From Chloroflexota bacterium (GTDB taxonomy: Bacteria; Chloroflexota; Anaerolineae; Aggregatilineales; Phototrophicaceae): 64,000 nucleotides of DNA. The DNA lies in contig JAPOVL010000013.1 in the NCBI GenBank assembly GCA_026708115.1, positions 62,001 to 126,000 of the forward strand, written 5' to 3'. Positions 52,297 through 60,531 of this stretch are shown in pieces (position 1 is the stretch's first letter; the number at the start of each line of letters is the position of its first letter). The notes beneath the pieces were generated by a model. That model was given only the letters and a program-made list of their open reading frames with translations, did no database searches and was not told where the DNA came from. The position numbers and the translations under genes were made by a program.

Positions 52297-52779
52297 ATGG
52301 CTTGGACAACGCCAAAAACCGACTGGAGTACCGGCGAACTGGTCGCCGCCTCAGACTTGAACGCCATCGGCGACAATCTGGCGGCGCTCAGAAACCTGGG
52401 CAAAGCGGCCTACACAACGACGGAAGATATCGTGGCGGATAATCGTGACTTCGCCCTTATCGACAGTAATAACCTCAATCTGACAATTACAACAACCGGC
52501 GGAGATGTTCTGGTTCATTTTCACGGCTCGATAACACAGGTGAGCCACAAATCCGTTTTTCTTGATATTGAGATTGACGGAGCCAGCATAGGTGGGGTCG
52601 ATGGCACTTTCGTGAACCAACTTATCTGGAACAAAAACTACACCGCACGCAGCCTCCTGAGTTTCACCCGGCTGATTCAAAATCTGAGCGCTGGATCTCA
52701 TATCTTCAAACTCCAGTGGAAAGGAACGGGCAGCAACACGCTGAAGGCCGGCGCTCAATTCTGGGTGCGTGAGATCTAG
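52297..52779 (+). CDS. Phage-structural-like protein
   Basis: The 160-residue protein has AGAGGAG 7-8 nt before its ATG. The first 35 residues (MAWTTPKTDWSTGELVAASD, then LNAIGDNLAALRN) are the N-terminal signature common in phage tail or fibre-associated proteins of Chloroflexota and actinobacterial phages. The rest is beta-rich (LTITTTGGDVLVHFHGSI; LSAGSHIFKLQWKGTGSNTL), suggesting a jelly-roll. No other phage gene is adjacent. It could be a stray from the same lost prophage as the terminase at 15 kb, or a domesticated surface protein. Confidence 0.6.
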   Translation: MAWTTPKTDWSTGELVAASDLNAIGDNLAALRNLGKAAYTTTEDIVADNRDFALIDSNNLNLTITTTGGDVLVHFHGSITQVSHKSVFLDIEIDGASIGGVDGTFVNQLIWNKNYTARSLLSFTRLIQNLSAGSHIFKLQWKGTGSNTLKAGAQFWVREI

Positions 52780-53153
52780 CCCGCGACTCCGCAAGCTTGA
52801 AAATCAAGCAAGCTGGAAGTAGTTTCAAGAAAGTCGCGCGAATCTCGAGAGTAGATGGTTGTAGGGGCGTTTCGCCGAAACGCCCGCATACAAAGGGTCA
52901 ACAAGCGGGCGGCACAGCGTGCCGCCCCTACAGCGCGCAGCATTTGCGCATAACTTTCTTGAAACTACCCTTGCGTCTTCGTCGTGAACAAATCCAGTTC
53001 CCACAAAATTGACTACTCCCGTTTAATCGCGCCATACGAGACACGCTGCCACCAATGCCATAGCCAACGCGTATACATGATGTCCAAGATCAATTTCGCC
53101 GAGCAAGTTTGCGCAAATGCAAATCCAATACGGATTCTGCTAGCCTGATTGAT
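52780..53153. repeat. Intergenic region with a MITE-like element
   Basis: Apart from the element at 52819-52969 listed separately, the remaining 180 bp up to the response-regulator start hold nothing distinct. No promoter boxes are convincing. Confidence 0.5.
52819..52969. mobile_element. MITE-like element with perfect 16-bp inverted ends
   Basis: GTAGTTTCAAGAAAGT (52819-52834) is inverted exactly at 52954-52969. The 151 bp enclose GTAGGGGCGTTTCGCCGAAACGCC and a GGCGGCACAGCGTGCCGCC hairpin. The right end resembles the ACTTACTTGGAATTAC ends seen elsewhere, indicating one broad family with varying interiors. Confidence 0.65.
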
Positions 53154-53804
53154 ATGTCCGTACCGGAAACTGACCTTAGACTGATTGTCGTCGCGGAAAA
53201 CTTGCTGGCCCGCGCCGGTTTAGCCGCCCTGCTGGAGGCGCGTGGTTTTGCCGTCGTCGCGCAGAGCGACGGGGGCGATCTTGATCGCGCTATCGATGAG
53301 GGCGGAGCGGATGCGCTCATTGTCGATCTGGGCTGGCAAAGCGAGACGCTGCGGCAAACCCTCGCCCAATGGCTTGGCGACCTGCCTGTCCTGGCCTTGG
53401 TAGCCGATGACGAAACTGAAGAGTCCCTGCTGGCGCTGACGGGCGCGTTGACGGCCTTTCCCGGCTATGCGATCTTGCCGCGCGAGAGCGATCCCGACGT
53501 CTTCGCAAGCGCTCTGTACGCGATCGACTTTGGCTTAATCGTGCTCGATCCCGGCTTGCGCCTCTTGCCAGTCGCGCCAATGGATCTGCAGCTGATGGCG
53601 GAGGCGATTCCCTTAACGCCCCGCGAAAACGAGGTCTTGCAGTTGCTGGCGCAGGGCATGACCAACAAGGCCATTGCCCTCGATCTGGGCATCACTGATC
53701 ACACCGTCAAATTTCACGTTAACGCCATCATGGGCAAGCTTGGCGCGCAAAGCCGCACCGAAGCCGTCGTCCGCGCTACCCAGCTGGGCTTGATCGTGCT
53801 CTAG
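53154..53804 (+). CDS. NarL/LuxR-type regulator with degenerate receiver
   Basis: The 216-residue protein starts at the ATG at 53154. The N-terminal receiver-like domain (about 8-125) has lost part of its active site: the acidic pair is reduced (VVAENLLAR) and the conserved Lys is Arg (AILPRESD), while the acceptor Asp remains (ALIVDLGWQ). The LuxR-type DNA-binding domain at about 150-216 is intact (LTPRENEVLQLLAQGMTNKA, IALDLGITDHTVKFHVNAIM). It may act without phosphorylation. No kinase is next to it. Confidence 0.85.
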   Translation: MSVPETDLRLIVVAENLLARAGLAALLEARGFAVVAQSDGGDLDRAIDEGGADALIVDLGWQSETLRQTLAQWLGDLPVLALVADDETEESLLALTGALTAFPGYAILPRESDPDVFASALYAIDFGLIVLDPGLRLLPVAPMDLQLMAEAIPLTPRENEVLQLLAQGMTNKAIALDLGITDHTVKFHVNAIMGKLGAQSRTEAVVRATQLGLIVL

Positions 53805-53912
53805 ACAACAGCAGGCATCGACCCCGCCGGACTGTGCTTTTCGCCGAATCGCGATTAGGATATCTGTCTCAGTTTGTGCCGAATTAGTTGCCAGTTATTC
53901 CGTCGAGGTGGA

Positions 53913-54932
53913 ATGAAAGTTTTCATAACCGGCGCTACCGGCTTCGTCGGTTCGCATATCGCTCGCAAGCTAGCTGAAGCGGGCCATGATCTGCGCATTC
54001 TCTACCGGTCGGAGAAGAAACTGGCGATCCTGGACGGTGTCGCCTACGAGGGCGTCGCCGGCGACCTCGACGATCTGGATTTGCTTAAGCGCGCCTGCGA
54101 CGGCTGCGAGATCGTCTTCCACGTCGCCGCAAAAGCCGACTACTGGAAAGACGATGACAAGGCCGCCCTTTGGCGCATCAACGTCGAAGGCACGCGCAAT
54201 GTCTTGAGCGCGGCGCAGGCCGCCGGCGTGAGGCGCGTCGTCTTCACAAGCAGCGCCGCGGCCGTCGGAATTCGGCCTGGCAATGCGCTCTCGGACGAGA
54301 ACGATCGTTTTAATCTGTCGCCGGAACGCTATCTCTACGCCTATTCCAAGGTCAAAGCCGAGGAGGTCGCCGCCGAATTTGTCGCGTCGGGGCTTGATGT
54401 GATTATCCTCAATCCGACCGTGGTCATCGGCCCGGGCGATCTCAACGCCATCTCCGGCACCTTTGTCATCGAAACGGCGCGCTACCAATGGGCCGTCCCG
54501 ATTTCCTCCGGTGGCCTGGCTGTCATTGATGTGCGCGATGTGGCGCGGGCGCATGTCAATGCCATTGATCGTGGTCGTAGCGGCGAACGTTATATTCTCA
54601 ACAGCGCCAACTACCCCTACAGCGAGTGGTTCGCCATGATCGCGGCAGCCTGTGACGCCCGGAAGCCGCTTTTCCGCACGCCCGATTTGATGCTGGAGCC
54701 GATCGCGGTCTTGATCGATATCATGCGCCGCTTCGGCATCGAGACGCCGATGGACGCCGATCAAACACGATTGGGCGGCGCCTTCGTTTACTTCGACGGC
54801 GGCAAAGCCTACCGAGAGCTTTTTAGGCCCGAAATCGACATCGACGCCAGCTTGAGAGACACCTGGCTGTGGTACCTCGAAAGGGGCTACATCAAGCACA
54901 ATCTCTTGACGCGTCTGATCGGATTGTTCTAG
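53913..54932 (+). CDS. NAD-dependent epimerase/dehydratase-family (extended SDR) protein
   Basis: The 339-residue extended SDR has the Rossmann motif ITGATGFVGSHIARKL and the catalytic YAYSK (Tyr-x3-Lys), with the serine in FTSSAAAVG. NPTVVIGPGD and VIDVRDVARAH are typical of dihydroflavonol-reductase or hopanoid HpnA-like members. It acts on a nucleotide sugar or a lipid-linked sugar; the substrate is not clear. GAGGTGG lies before the ATG at 53913. Its stop overlaps the stop of the convergent amidotransferase gene by 4 bp. Confidence 0.88.
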   Translation: MKVFITGATGFVGSHIARKLAEAGHDLRILYRSEKKLAILDGVAYEGVAGDLDDLDLLKRACDGCEIVFHVAAKADYWKDDDKAALWRINVEGTRNVLSAAQAAGVRRVVFTSSAAAVGIRPGNALSDENDRFNLSPERYLYAYSKVKAEEVAAEFVASGLDVIILNPTVVIGPGDLNAISGTFVIETARYQWAVPISSGGLAVIDVRDVARAHVNAIDRGRSGERYILNSANYPYSEWFAMIAAACDARKPLFRTPDLMLEPIAVLIDIMRRFGIETPMDADQTRLGGAFVYFDGGKAYRELFRPEIDIDASLRDTWLWYLERGYIKHNLLTRLIGLF

Positions 54933-55618
54933 CGCGCGTCTTTCTGGCAACCCGCCCGCGCGACCAGATCCGCGAATAGCGCTCGCGCCGCGCCGCTCAT
55001 GCGCTCGGGATGGAACTGCACGCCGACAATCCGGCCCTCCTGCGATTCCAGCGCTTCGATGACGCCGTCCTCTGCGCGCGCCGTCACGCGTAAACCCGCC
55101 CCCACATCGGCTACCGCTTGAATATGGTGGCTATTGGTAGTCAGCTTTTCGGTCTTGAGGACGGCATTCAAATGCGAGCTTGCTGAAATGCGAATCTCGT
55201 GCTGGGTCGCGCCGCGGTCGTCGCTGTGGACCATCGTCCCTGCCTGCGCCTGGGCATCGCCATAAATCGTGCCGCCCGCCATGGCATTGATAAACTGCAT
55301 CCCGTAGCAGATGCCCAGCACCGGTCGCTCCGCCACCGCATGGTAGATCAATTCGTCACTGAGATCGCGCCGGGGGTCCACAGGCGGCAGATCCGCCGGC
55401 AGCGCGCCGATCAAACCGCGCGTGATCCCCGGTCCGCCGGTGATGATCAATCCATCAAGCAGCGCCGCAAATTCAGCGGCCGCCCGGGCCGTCTTCAAGA
55501 GCGGCGCGATGACCGGGATGCCGCCGGCTTCTTCAACCGCCTGTACATAGCGGGTGTCAAGCGACTGATGTCCCTCCTCCAAACCCGTGGTGATCCCGAT
55601 CCTGGGAGATCTTTTCAT
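54929..55618 (-). CDS. Class I glutamine-amidotransferase-like hydrolase (PuuD-type)
   Basis: The 229-residue protein starts at the ATG at 55618. The C26 family signature includes RIGITTG, the oxyanion region LIITGGPGI, the nucleophile in GICYGMQFIN, and His-x-x-Glu (GVQFHPE) with NSHHIQAV. Gamma-glutamyl-GABA hydrolases (PuuD) and related gamma-glutamyl peptidases share this pattern. The substrate is not settled; no putrescine genes are adjacent. Its end overlaps the epimerase gene end. A repeat A copy lies just upstream. Confidence 0.88.
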   Translation of the reverse strand: MKRSPRIGITTGLEEGHQSLDTRYVQAVEEAGGIPVIAPLLKTARAAAEFAALLDGLIITGGPGITRGLIGALPADLPPVDPRRDLSDELIYHAVAERPVLGICYGMQFINAMAGGTIYGDAQAQAGTMVHSDDRGATQHEIRISASSHLNAVLKTEKLTTNSHHIQAVADVGAGLRVTARAEDGVIEALESQEGRIVGVQFHPERMSGAARALFADLVARAGCQKDAR

Positions 55619-55639
55619 AGCGTACTGTTTACCCAAACC

Positions 55640-55713
55640 GCGCCGCTCAAGCGACGAGACAGCTTACGATTTTGCGTGAGCGGGGGAGACCTTTTCGCTG
55701 CCGCCGAGCGGCT
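55640..55713. repeat. Dispersed repeat A copy
   Basis: GCGACGAGACAGCTTACGAT and TTTTGCGTGAGCG, then CCTTTTCGCTGCCGCCGAGC, are nearly identical to 4645-4714. The copy sits between the amidotransferase and DinB genes, reaching the DinB stop codon. Confidence 0.7.
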
Positions 55714-56217
55714 CTATGCCTGTTTGAAGGGGGCGCTGTCCATTTCGCCCACGAATTCTGGCAGCTCCCGCTGCCCCAGCATCTGGCGAATGGCGTGTAC
55801 TTCGCCCAGGTGATACCAGTAATGATAGATGGTGCGGTGCAGCATGGTGCCGATTGAGTCTTTCAGCGGCTCGCCCTTCCATTGGAAATGCTCCAGCAGC
55901 TTTTCCGTGGTCAATGTATCCAGGAAGACATCGGCATGCGCTGTCACCTCGTGCCAGGCCGCCCACATATCGTCGAGTTTTGGCGTCGAGCGCGGGCTGC
56001 CAAAACCGCAGATCTTGCGCAATTCCGGTTGCACCACTTTGTTCTGCGCCAAAAAAACGAAAATGTTGCTCTCGTGCGCGGCCAAATGACCGATCGTCCA
56101 ACTGATGCAATTCATCTGCCCATGCTGAACGTATGCGTCCTGCAGGCTCAATCCCTCGAGGCAGCGCAGGAATTCGCTCCGCGTGAAGCGCAATTGCTCC
56201 ACCATGGTATGCGCCAT
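55714..56217 (-). CDS. DinB-family protein
   Basis: The 167-residue four-helix-bundle protein starts at the ATG at 56217 (MAHTMVEQLRFTRSEFLRCL), with a G-run upstream; a longer in-frame start is less likely. Histidines typical of the DinB/YfiT metal site are seen in WTIGHLAAHE and HRTIYHYWYHLGEVHAIRQM. Members include metal-dependent thiol transferases, such as bacillithiol or mycothiol S-transferases, and many uncharacterised proteins. The role here is not known. Confidence 0.85.
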   Translation of the reverse strand: MAHTMVEQLRFTRSEFLRCLEGLSLQDAYVQHGQMNCISWTIGHLAAHESNIFVFLAQNKVVQPELRKICGFGSPRSTPKLDDMWAAWHEVTAHADVFLDTLTTEKLLEHFQWKGEPLKDSIGTMLHRTIYHYWYHLGEVHAIRQMLGQRELPEFVGEMDSAPFKQA

Positions 56218-56624
56218 CTTCAGCCCCCCATTCTCCGCTCGATTCACATTAGGCTGATGATACTCACCCGAAGAAAGTCGCGCAACCGCCGCCAAAACAG
56301 GTAGCGTATCGAATTGGGTTGAAACAAACAACAACAGTCACCTGACAACCGGTAGGAGCGATCCGATGGATCGCCCGACGAGTAGAAACTGAATGAATAT
56401 CGGGCGACTGACAGTCAGCGCTGGCGGTCTGTGTCTACGCGACCCACCGACTCGCCCCTGCCAGATCGTTGGTATTTTGGCTTAAGGATCTCATGTTGAA
56501 GACTGGCTAAAAGTATTTCAGCCGAAAAGGATACGCTGCCCCAAAACAAGATTGGACTGCTGGACCTGCTGAGTCTGAGTGTTTCGTCTCTGGATTCCGG
56601 AAGACGATAATCTGAGCGTCGACC
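56218..56624. other. Intergenic region with REP-like hairpin
   Basis: GTAGGAGCGATCC-GAT-GGATCGCCC (56352-56373) is a variant of the dispersed hairpin family, followed by a GTCTGTGTCTACGCGACCCACC block. The rest shows no gene. It contains the promoter of the DinB gene and the end of the flavoprotein gene. Confidence 0.5.
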
Positions 56625-58025
56625 TCAGGCCCTACCGGTGATCGAGGCCGGCAACTGCGCCTGGGAAGACGCAAGCGGAATGTCGTCCAGCGCAATCGGC
56701 GCTGGCGCGCAGCAGTCCACAGCAATGGGATCGCAGCAGGCTTGTTCGTCGGCGAAGTCGCTGACGCAAACGCCCGTCTCCGGCAAATTCAGTTGCACGT
56801 CGCGCGCCGCCTCCCAATCGCCGGCCAAGGCCGCCACAACCGAGCGCGCCTGCTCATAGCCGGTCGCCAGCAAGAAGGTGGGCGCCCGCCCATAGCTCTT
56901 CATCCCGACGATATAGAAGTCTTTTTCCGGCTGACGCAATTCGGCCTCGCCATGCGGGCGTACCGTGCCGCAACTGTGCAGATTGGGGTCGATTAGCGGG
57001 GCCAAGGCTCGGCTGCTCTCGACAACCGGATCCAGATCCAGGCGCAGTTCTCTCGTGACACTCAAGTCCGGCCGCGCCCCTGTGCAAATGATGAGTTCCT
57101 CTACTTCGGCGCTGTAGAACGCGCCGTCCAGGTCGCCCCCGATCAGCAATGCGTCGCCGCAATCGTCTATTTGCGAGATACGAAACGGCGCCAGCATCTC
57201 CATGGCGCCGGCAGCTACCGCTCGGCGTATCGAGGCGCCCAATTGCCCGCGCGCCGGCAACGCGTCCTGCTCGCCGCCGCCGTAGACGCGCTGCAAGTTC
57301 GCGCCGCGCAGCGCCCAGACGATCGAGGTCTTCGGCTCCTCTGCCGCCAGGCGCGCCAGATCGAGCAATGTATTGATCGCCGAATGCCCGCTGCCCACTA
57401 CCATGACGCGCTTGCCAAGGTAACGATCTCTCGCCCCCCTTCTGACATCGGGAATCCCGTACCAGATGCGCTGATGCTGCCCTCTTGTTTGATGAACCCC
57501 CGAGCGGCTCTCGCCGAGCGCGGGCAGGCCATCTGCGCCTGCGGGATTGGGATTGTGCCAGGTCCCCGACGCGTCAATCACGGCGCGCGCCAAAAATTGG
57601 CTTTCTCTGTCGTCCGCCTGGCTCACTCGCAGCACAAAGGGTGCAGCATCCCGTCCGCGATCCTTCATCTTGTCATGATGACGCCGCGAAACCGCGACCA
57701 CGCGGGCGCGCCTGTGAATGATGCCCTGCATTATGACGAGCTCCGCCACGGGACGCAGATACCGCTCATACAGTTCCGCGCCGGTCGGCAATTCCTCCGG
57801 GGGCGGGGCGGTCCAGCCAGTTGCTTCCAGGAGTCGGACACAGGCGGCGTCCATGTTGAACTGCCAAGGCGAGAACATGCGCACATGCCCCCAATCGAGT
57901 ACGCTCGCGCCCACAGTCGCGCCGGCTTCAAACAGGATCGCTCTTTCGCCGCGTTCCAGCAGATGCGCCGCGGCTGCCAGTCCAACGGGACCTCCACCAA
58001 TGATAGCGACGGGATGTTCGTTCAT
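56625..58025 (-). CDS. ArsO-like FAD/NAD(P)-dependent flavoprotein
   Basis: The 466-residue protein has an FAD-binding dinucleotide fold (VAIIGGGPVGLAAAAHLLER) and a second one for NAD(P)H (KRVMVVGSGHSAINTLLDLA), plus IICTGARPDL. The pattern is of flavin-containing monooxygenases. The C-terminus carries LPETGVCVSDFADEQACCDP and VDCCAPAP, several Cys pairs. A similar LPETGVC ending is what I recall for ArsO-type flavoproteins of arsenic gene clusters. Its promoter contains an ArsR-type operator (58071-58090), supporting a metalloid-linked role. AAAGGA precedes the ATG. The substrate is unproven. Confidence 0.8.
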   Translation of the reverse strand: MNEHPVAIIGGGPVGLAAAAHLLERGERAILFEAGATVGASVLDWGHVRMFSPWQFNMDAACVRLLEATGWTAPPPEELPTGAELYERYLRPVAELVIMQGIIHRRARVVAVSRRHHDKMKDRGRDAAPFVLRVSQADDRESQFLARAVIDASGTWHNPNPAGADGLPALGESRSGVHQTRGQHQRIWYGIPDVRRGARDRYLGKRVMVVGSGHSAINTLLDLARLAAEEPKTSIVWALRGANLQRVYGGGEQDALPARGQLGASIRRAVAAGAMEMLAPFRISQIDDCGDALLIGGDLDGAFYSAEVEELIICTGARPDLSVTRELRLDLDPVVESSRALAPLIDPNLHSCGTVRPHGEAELRQPEKDFYIVGMKSYGRAPTFLLATGYEQARSVVAALAGDWEAARDVQLNLPETGVCVSDFADEQACCDPIAVDCCAPAPIALDDIPLASSQAQLPASITGRA

Positions 58026-58067
58026 AAGGATTTCCTTTAGGGAGACAAGATGAATACGATAATCACG

Positions 58068-58095
58068 ATTATATTGATGATTATCGATATGTCAA
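58068..58095 (-). promoter_or_regulatory. Promoter with ArsR-type operator for the flavoprotein
   Basis: On the minus strand TTGACA (58095-58090) and TATAAT (58073-58068) are spaced by 16 bp. ATATCGATAATCATCAATAT (58090-58071) fills the spacer. Its 8-bp arms match at 7 of 8 positions, the pattern of ArsR/SmtB operators. The overlap predicts strong repression. Confidence 0.7.
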
Positions 58096-58125
58096 TAGTG
58101 GTCGGAAGAGAAGTCGTCGACGCGC

Positions 58126-60057
58126 TCAATATCCTAACTTCAGCGCGACTTCTTCCAGGCTGTCCGTGGGACCAATCAGCGTTAACTCGTCGCCTATATG
58201 CAAATTCGTATATCCATGCGGCACGATCGCATGACCGCGCCGTACAATCGCCATCACCAACACGTCATCGGGCAAGATCAAATCGCGCAAGTGCAAGCCA
58301 TCTACGGTGGGATCGGTAATGGTGACCTGGATCACATCATGATCGGGGTCATCTTCAAAGACCATCGTCGCCAACTGTGGCGCGCGCACGAAATTGTCAA
58401 GTAGATGAACCATGGCATTTGCCGGATCCAACACATGTACGCCCAACTCGCGAAACTGATCGACCAGGCTAAATTCGTTGAGGCGCGCAATCTGCCGTGT
58501 GATGCCGAAGTCCTCGTAAAAGATCTGGCACAGTTTCAGGCTGTCGGCATCGTTTGGCAGCAAGGTGACGGCGACCTCGGTCTTGGGTTCGATGAGCTTG
58601 CGCAACTCCTCGGCGGAAATAGCCGACAACCAATGCTCATGCCGCAGCCCGTCCGACGCAGTCAGCACAGAGACATGCGATTGGTCAATATCCAGCAATT
58701 TGACCCGCCAACCATGCGCAAGCAAACGCTCCGCCAGCGCCCTGGACTGATTCTCGATGCCGACAATCACAGCATCCAGGATTTCATCATCTTTAATGTC
58801 CTTGGGCAGGTGCGACTCGCCCACCAGGCGAATAGCGAATTTGAAAAAAGGAGGTCCGGTCAATTGGCTCAAGACGATAATAGCTACCATCAAGGTGGTG
58901 AAATCGTTGCCAAGCTGTGGGAAATCGATCGCCACTTCTTTTGCCAAACCTAGGCCAACACCCGCCTGCGTGATGTAGGCCATCCAGGTCAGCCGGTTGA
59001 ACTGCGGCGGATCGCCAGCCAAGGCGCCGCCAACATAGCCGCCGATGAAAAGCGCCAGGAGGCGCGCCCCGAAGATAGCCACGGTGATTGGCAGCAGCGC
59101 CATTACAATCCCGATATCGAGCGATCCGCCGATAAGCGTGAAGAAGATAACATAAACCGGCATCTCGACCCGATGCAGCAAGTGGCGCAATTCACTGCGG
59201 TAGGGCGACCGGTTGGTCAGCCAGAAGCTCGCCACCATACAAATCAGCAGCGGCTCAAAAAATAGTTCCACCGGCAGGTTGTCGTGGCTCCAGTGCCGTA
59301 TCTCCCCGGCAAAATAGAAGACCAGATAGCCGATGAAAAGCAGCAGTGGGATCTTCAGCCAATCTTCCCAGTGATTCCGTAAAATGAGCTTCATCACCTG
59401 GGCGACCAACACGCCCAGCCCGATCGACGCCAGAACCTCGAATGAAACCAGCAAGATAAAACCGAGGTCAAAGCTCCGGCCCGTTAGCAGCGTCGCCGCG
59501 ATGGAGGTGCTTAGCGCGAAGAGTACGACGATGAGCACATCTTTCACCAGAGTCACGCCCAGCACCGTCTTTGTGAAGGGACCTCGCGCTCGCATCTCGT
59601 TGATGATGGCGATGGCCGACGATGGTGACCGCGCCGCCAAAATCGTACCGCCGAGCAGCGCCGCCGCTATTCGGCCCGCCGGTGTCAAATCGCGCATAAA
59701 GGGGATGTAATCGGCCAGCAGCAAAATCGCCGCCATGCAGACGATGTACACCGCGACAATCTGCGTCACGGTGTTCCAGCCGATGCTGCGGTAACGGCCG
59801 CGCAATTCGTCCAGCGCCATTTCGCTGCCTGCGGCGAAAGCTATGAAAGCGAGCGACGTCTCATCGAGAAAGCGCAGGGCGTCGACATTCGACATCGACA
59901 TAAAGCGCAAAACGAATGGCCCGGCGAATATGCCCGCCAGCAAGTATCCGCTGATGAGCGGCAGGTGCAGGACCGTCGCCAGCCGACCCACTTGGTAGGC
60001 AGACAGAACGATGAAGGCGAAACTGGCGATCGACCATGCCAGCAAACTGTAATCCAC
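58126..60057 (-). CDS. CPA2-family cation:proton antiporter with TrkA domains
   Basis: The 643-residue protein starts at a GTG with AAGGAT upstream. Residues about 1-400 hold 11-13 membrane helices of the KefB/NhaS CPA2 type (LPLISGYLLAGIFAGPFVLR; LGVTLVKDVLIVVLFALS). A cytosolic TrkA-N-like domain follows at about 430-550 (DAVIVGIENQSRALAERLLA), in which the usual Gly-x-Gly-x2-Gly is degenerate. A TrkA-C domain is at about 565-643 (GLHLRDLILPDDVLVMAIVR; GDELTLIG). It should exchange K+ or Na+ for protons. It is 100 bp upstream of the flavoprotein gene on the same strand. Confidence 0.9.
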   Translation of the reverse strand: MDYSLLAWSIASFAFIVLSAYQVGRLATVLHLPLISGYLLAGIFAGPFVLRFMSMSNVDALRFLDETSLAFIAFAAGSEMALDELRGRYRSIGWNTVTQIVAVYIVCMAAILLLADYIPFMRDLTPAGRIAAALLGGTILAARSPSSAIAIINEMRARGPFTKTVLGVTLVKDVLIVVLFALSTSIAATLLTGRSFDLGFILLVSFEVLASIGLGVLVAQVMKLILRNHWEDWLKIPLLLFIGYLVFYFAGEIRHWSHDNLPVELFFEPLLICMVASFWLTNRSPYRSELRHLLHRVEMPVYVIFFTLIGGSLDIGIVMALLPITVAIFGARLLALFIGGYVGGALAGDPPQFNRLTWMAYITQAGVGLGLAKEVAIDFPQLGNDFTTLMVAIIVLSQLTGPPFFKFAIRLVGESHLPKDIKDDEILDAVIVGIENQSRALAERLLAHGWRVKLLDIDQSHVSVLTASDGLRHEHWLSAISAEELRKLIEPKTEVAVTLLPNDADSLKLCQIFYEDFGITRQIARLNEFSLVDQFRELGVHVLDPANAMVHLLDNFVRAPQLATMVFEDDPDHDVIQVTITDPTVDGLHLRDLILPDDVLVMAIVRRGHAIVPHGYTNLHIGDELTLIGPTDSLEEVALKLGY

Positions 60058-60531
60058 GAACGATCCTTACGCGTCAGGTCAATACATCGCTATCAACTAG
60101 ATAGCCCGCGTATTTTAGCAACTCAGGTTTGTCTGTACAGCCTGTACAGATGATGTGGGCAGGGCAATTGCATTAAGCTATTTTCACCACAGAGGCGCCG
60201 AGGAGCGCGTGCACACAGCCCGCCGTCACAAAAGTAAATTCATGTACGTCGTGCAACTCCAAAATAACAGCCGTCGGTAGGGGCGATCGACCCGCTGTGT
60301 CGGCGGTCAGTGCCTACGCGACCTACGCGCGGCAGCGGGTCGCCCGAAACCACAACTCGCGGCGGCAGCGGGCGATCAGATTGGTCGCCCCCACAAGGCT
60401 CGCTTTCGTTGCATGACTTACTTGGAACTACTTCTGTGTCTCTGTAGTTATATTTAAGTATGTATCGTGTTCATTGCGCTGCATGTTCATTTTGATACGA
60501 TTGCCCTGGGTGACGCGCTTTGACTGATTGC
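60058..60531. repeat. Composite dispersed repeat region
   Basis: About 60160-60215 (GGGCAATTGCATTAAG; CACAGAGGCGCCGAGG) and 60418-60508 (ACTTACTTGGAACTACTTC ... TTTGATACGATTGC) match the two ends of the region at 12312-12745. Between them lie nested GTAGGGGCG/CGGGTCGCCC hairpins. No gene is seen. Confidence 0.6.
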
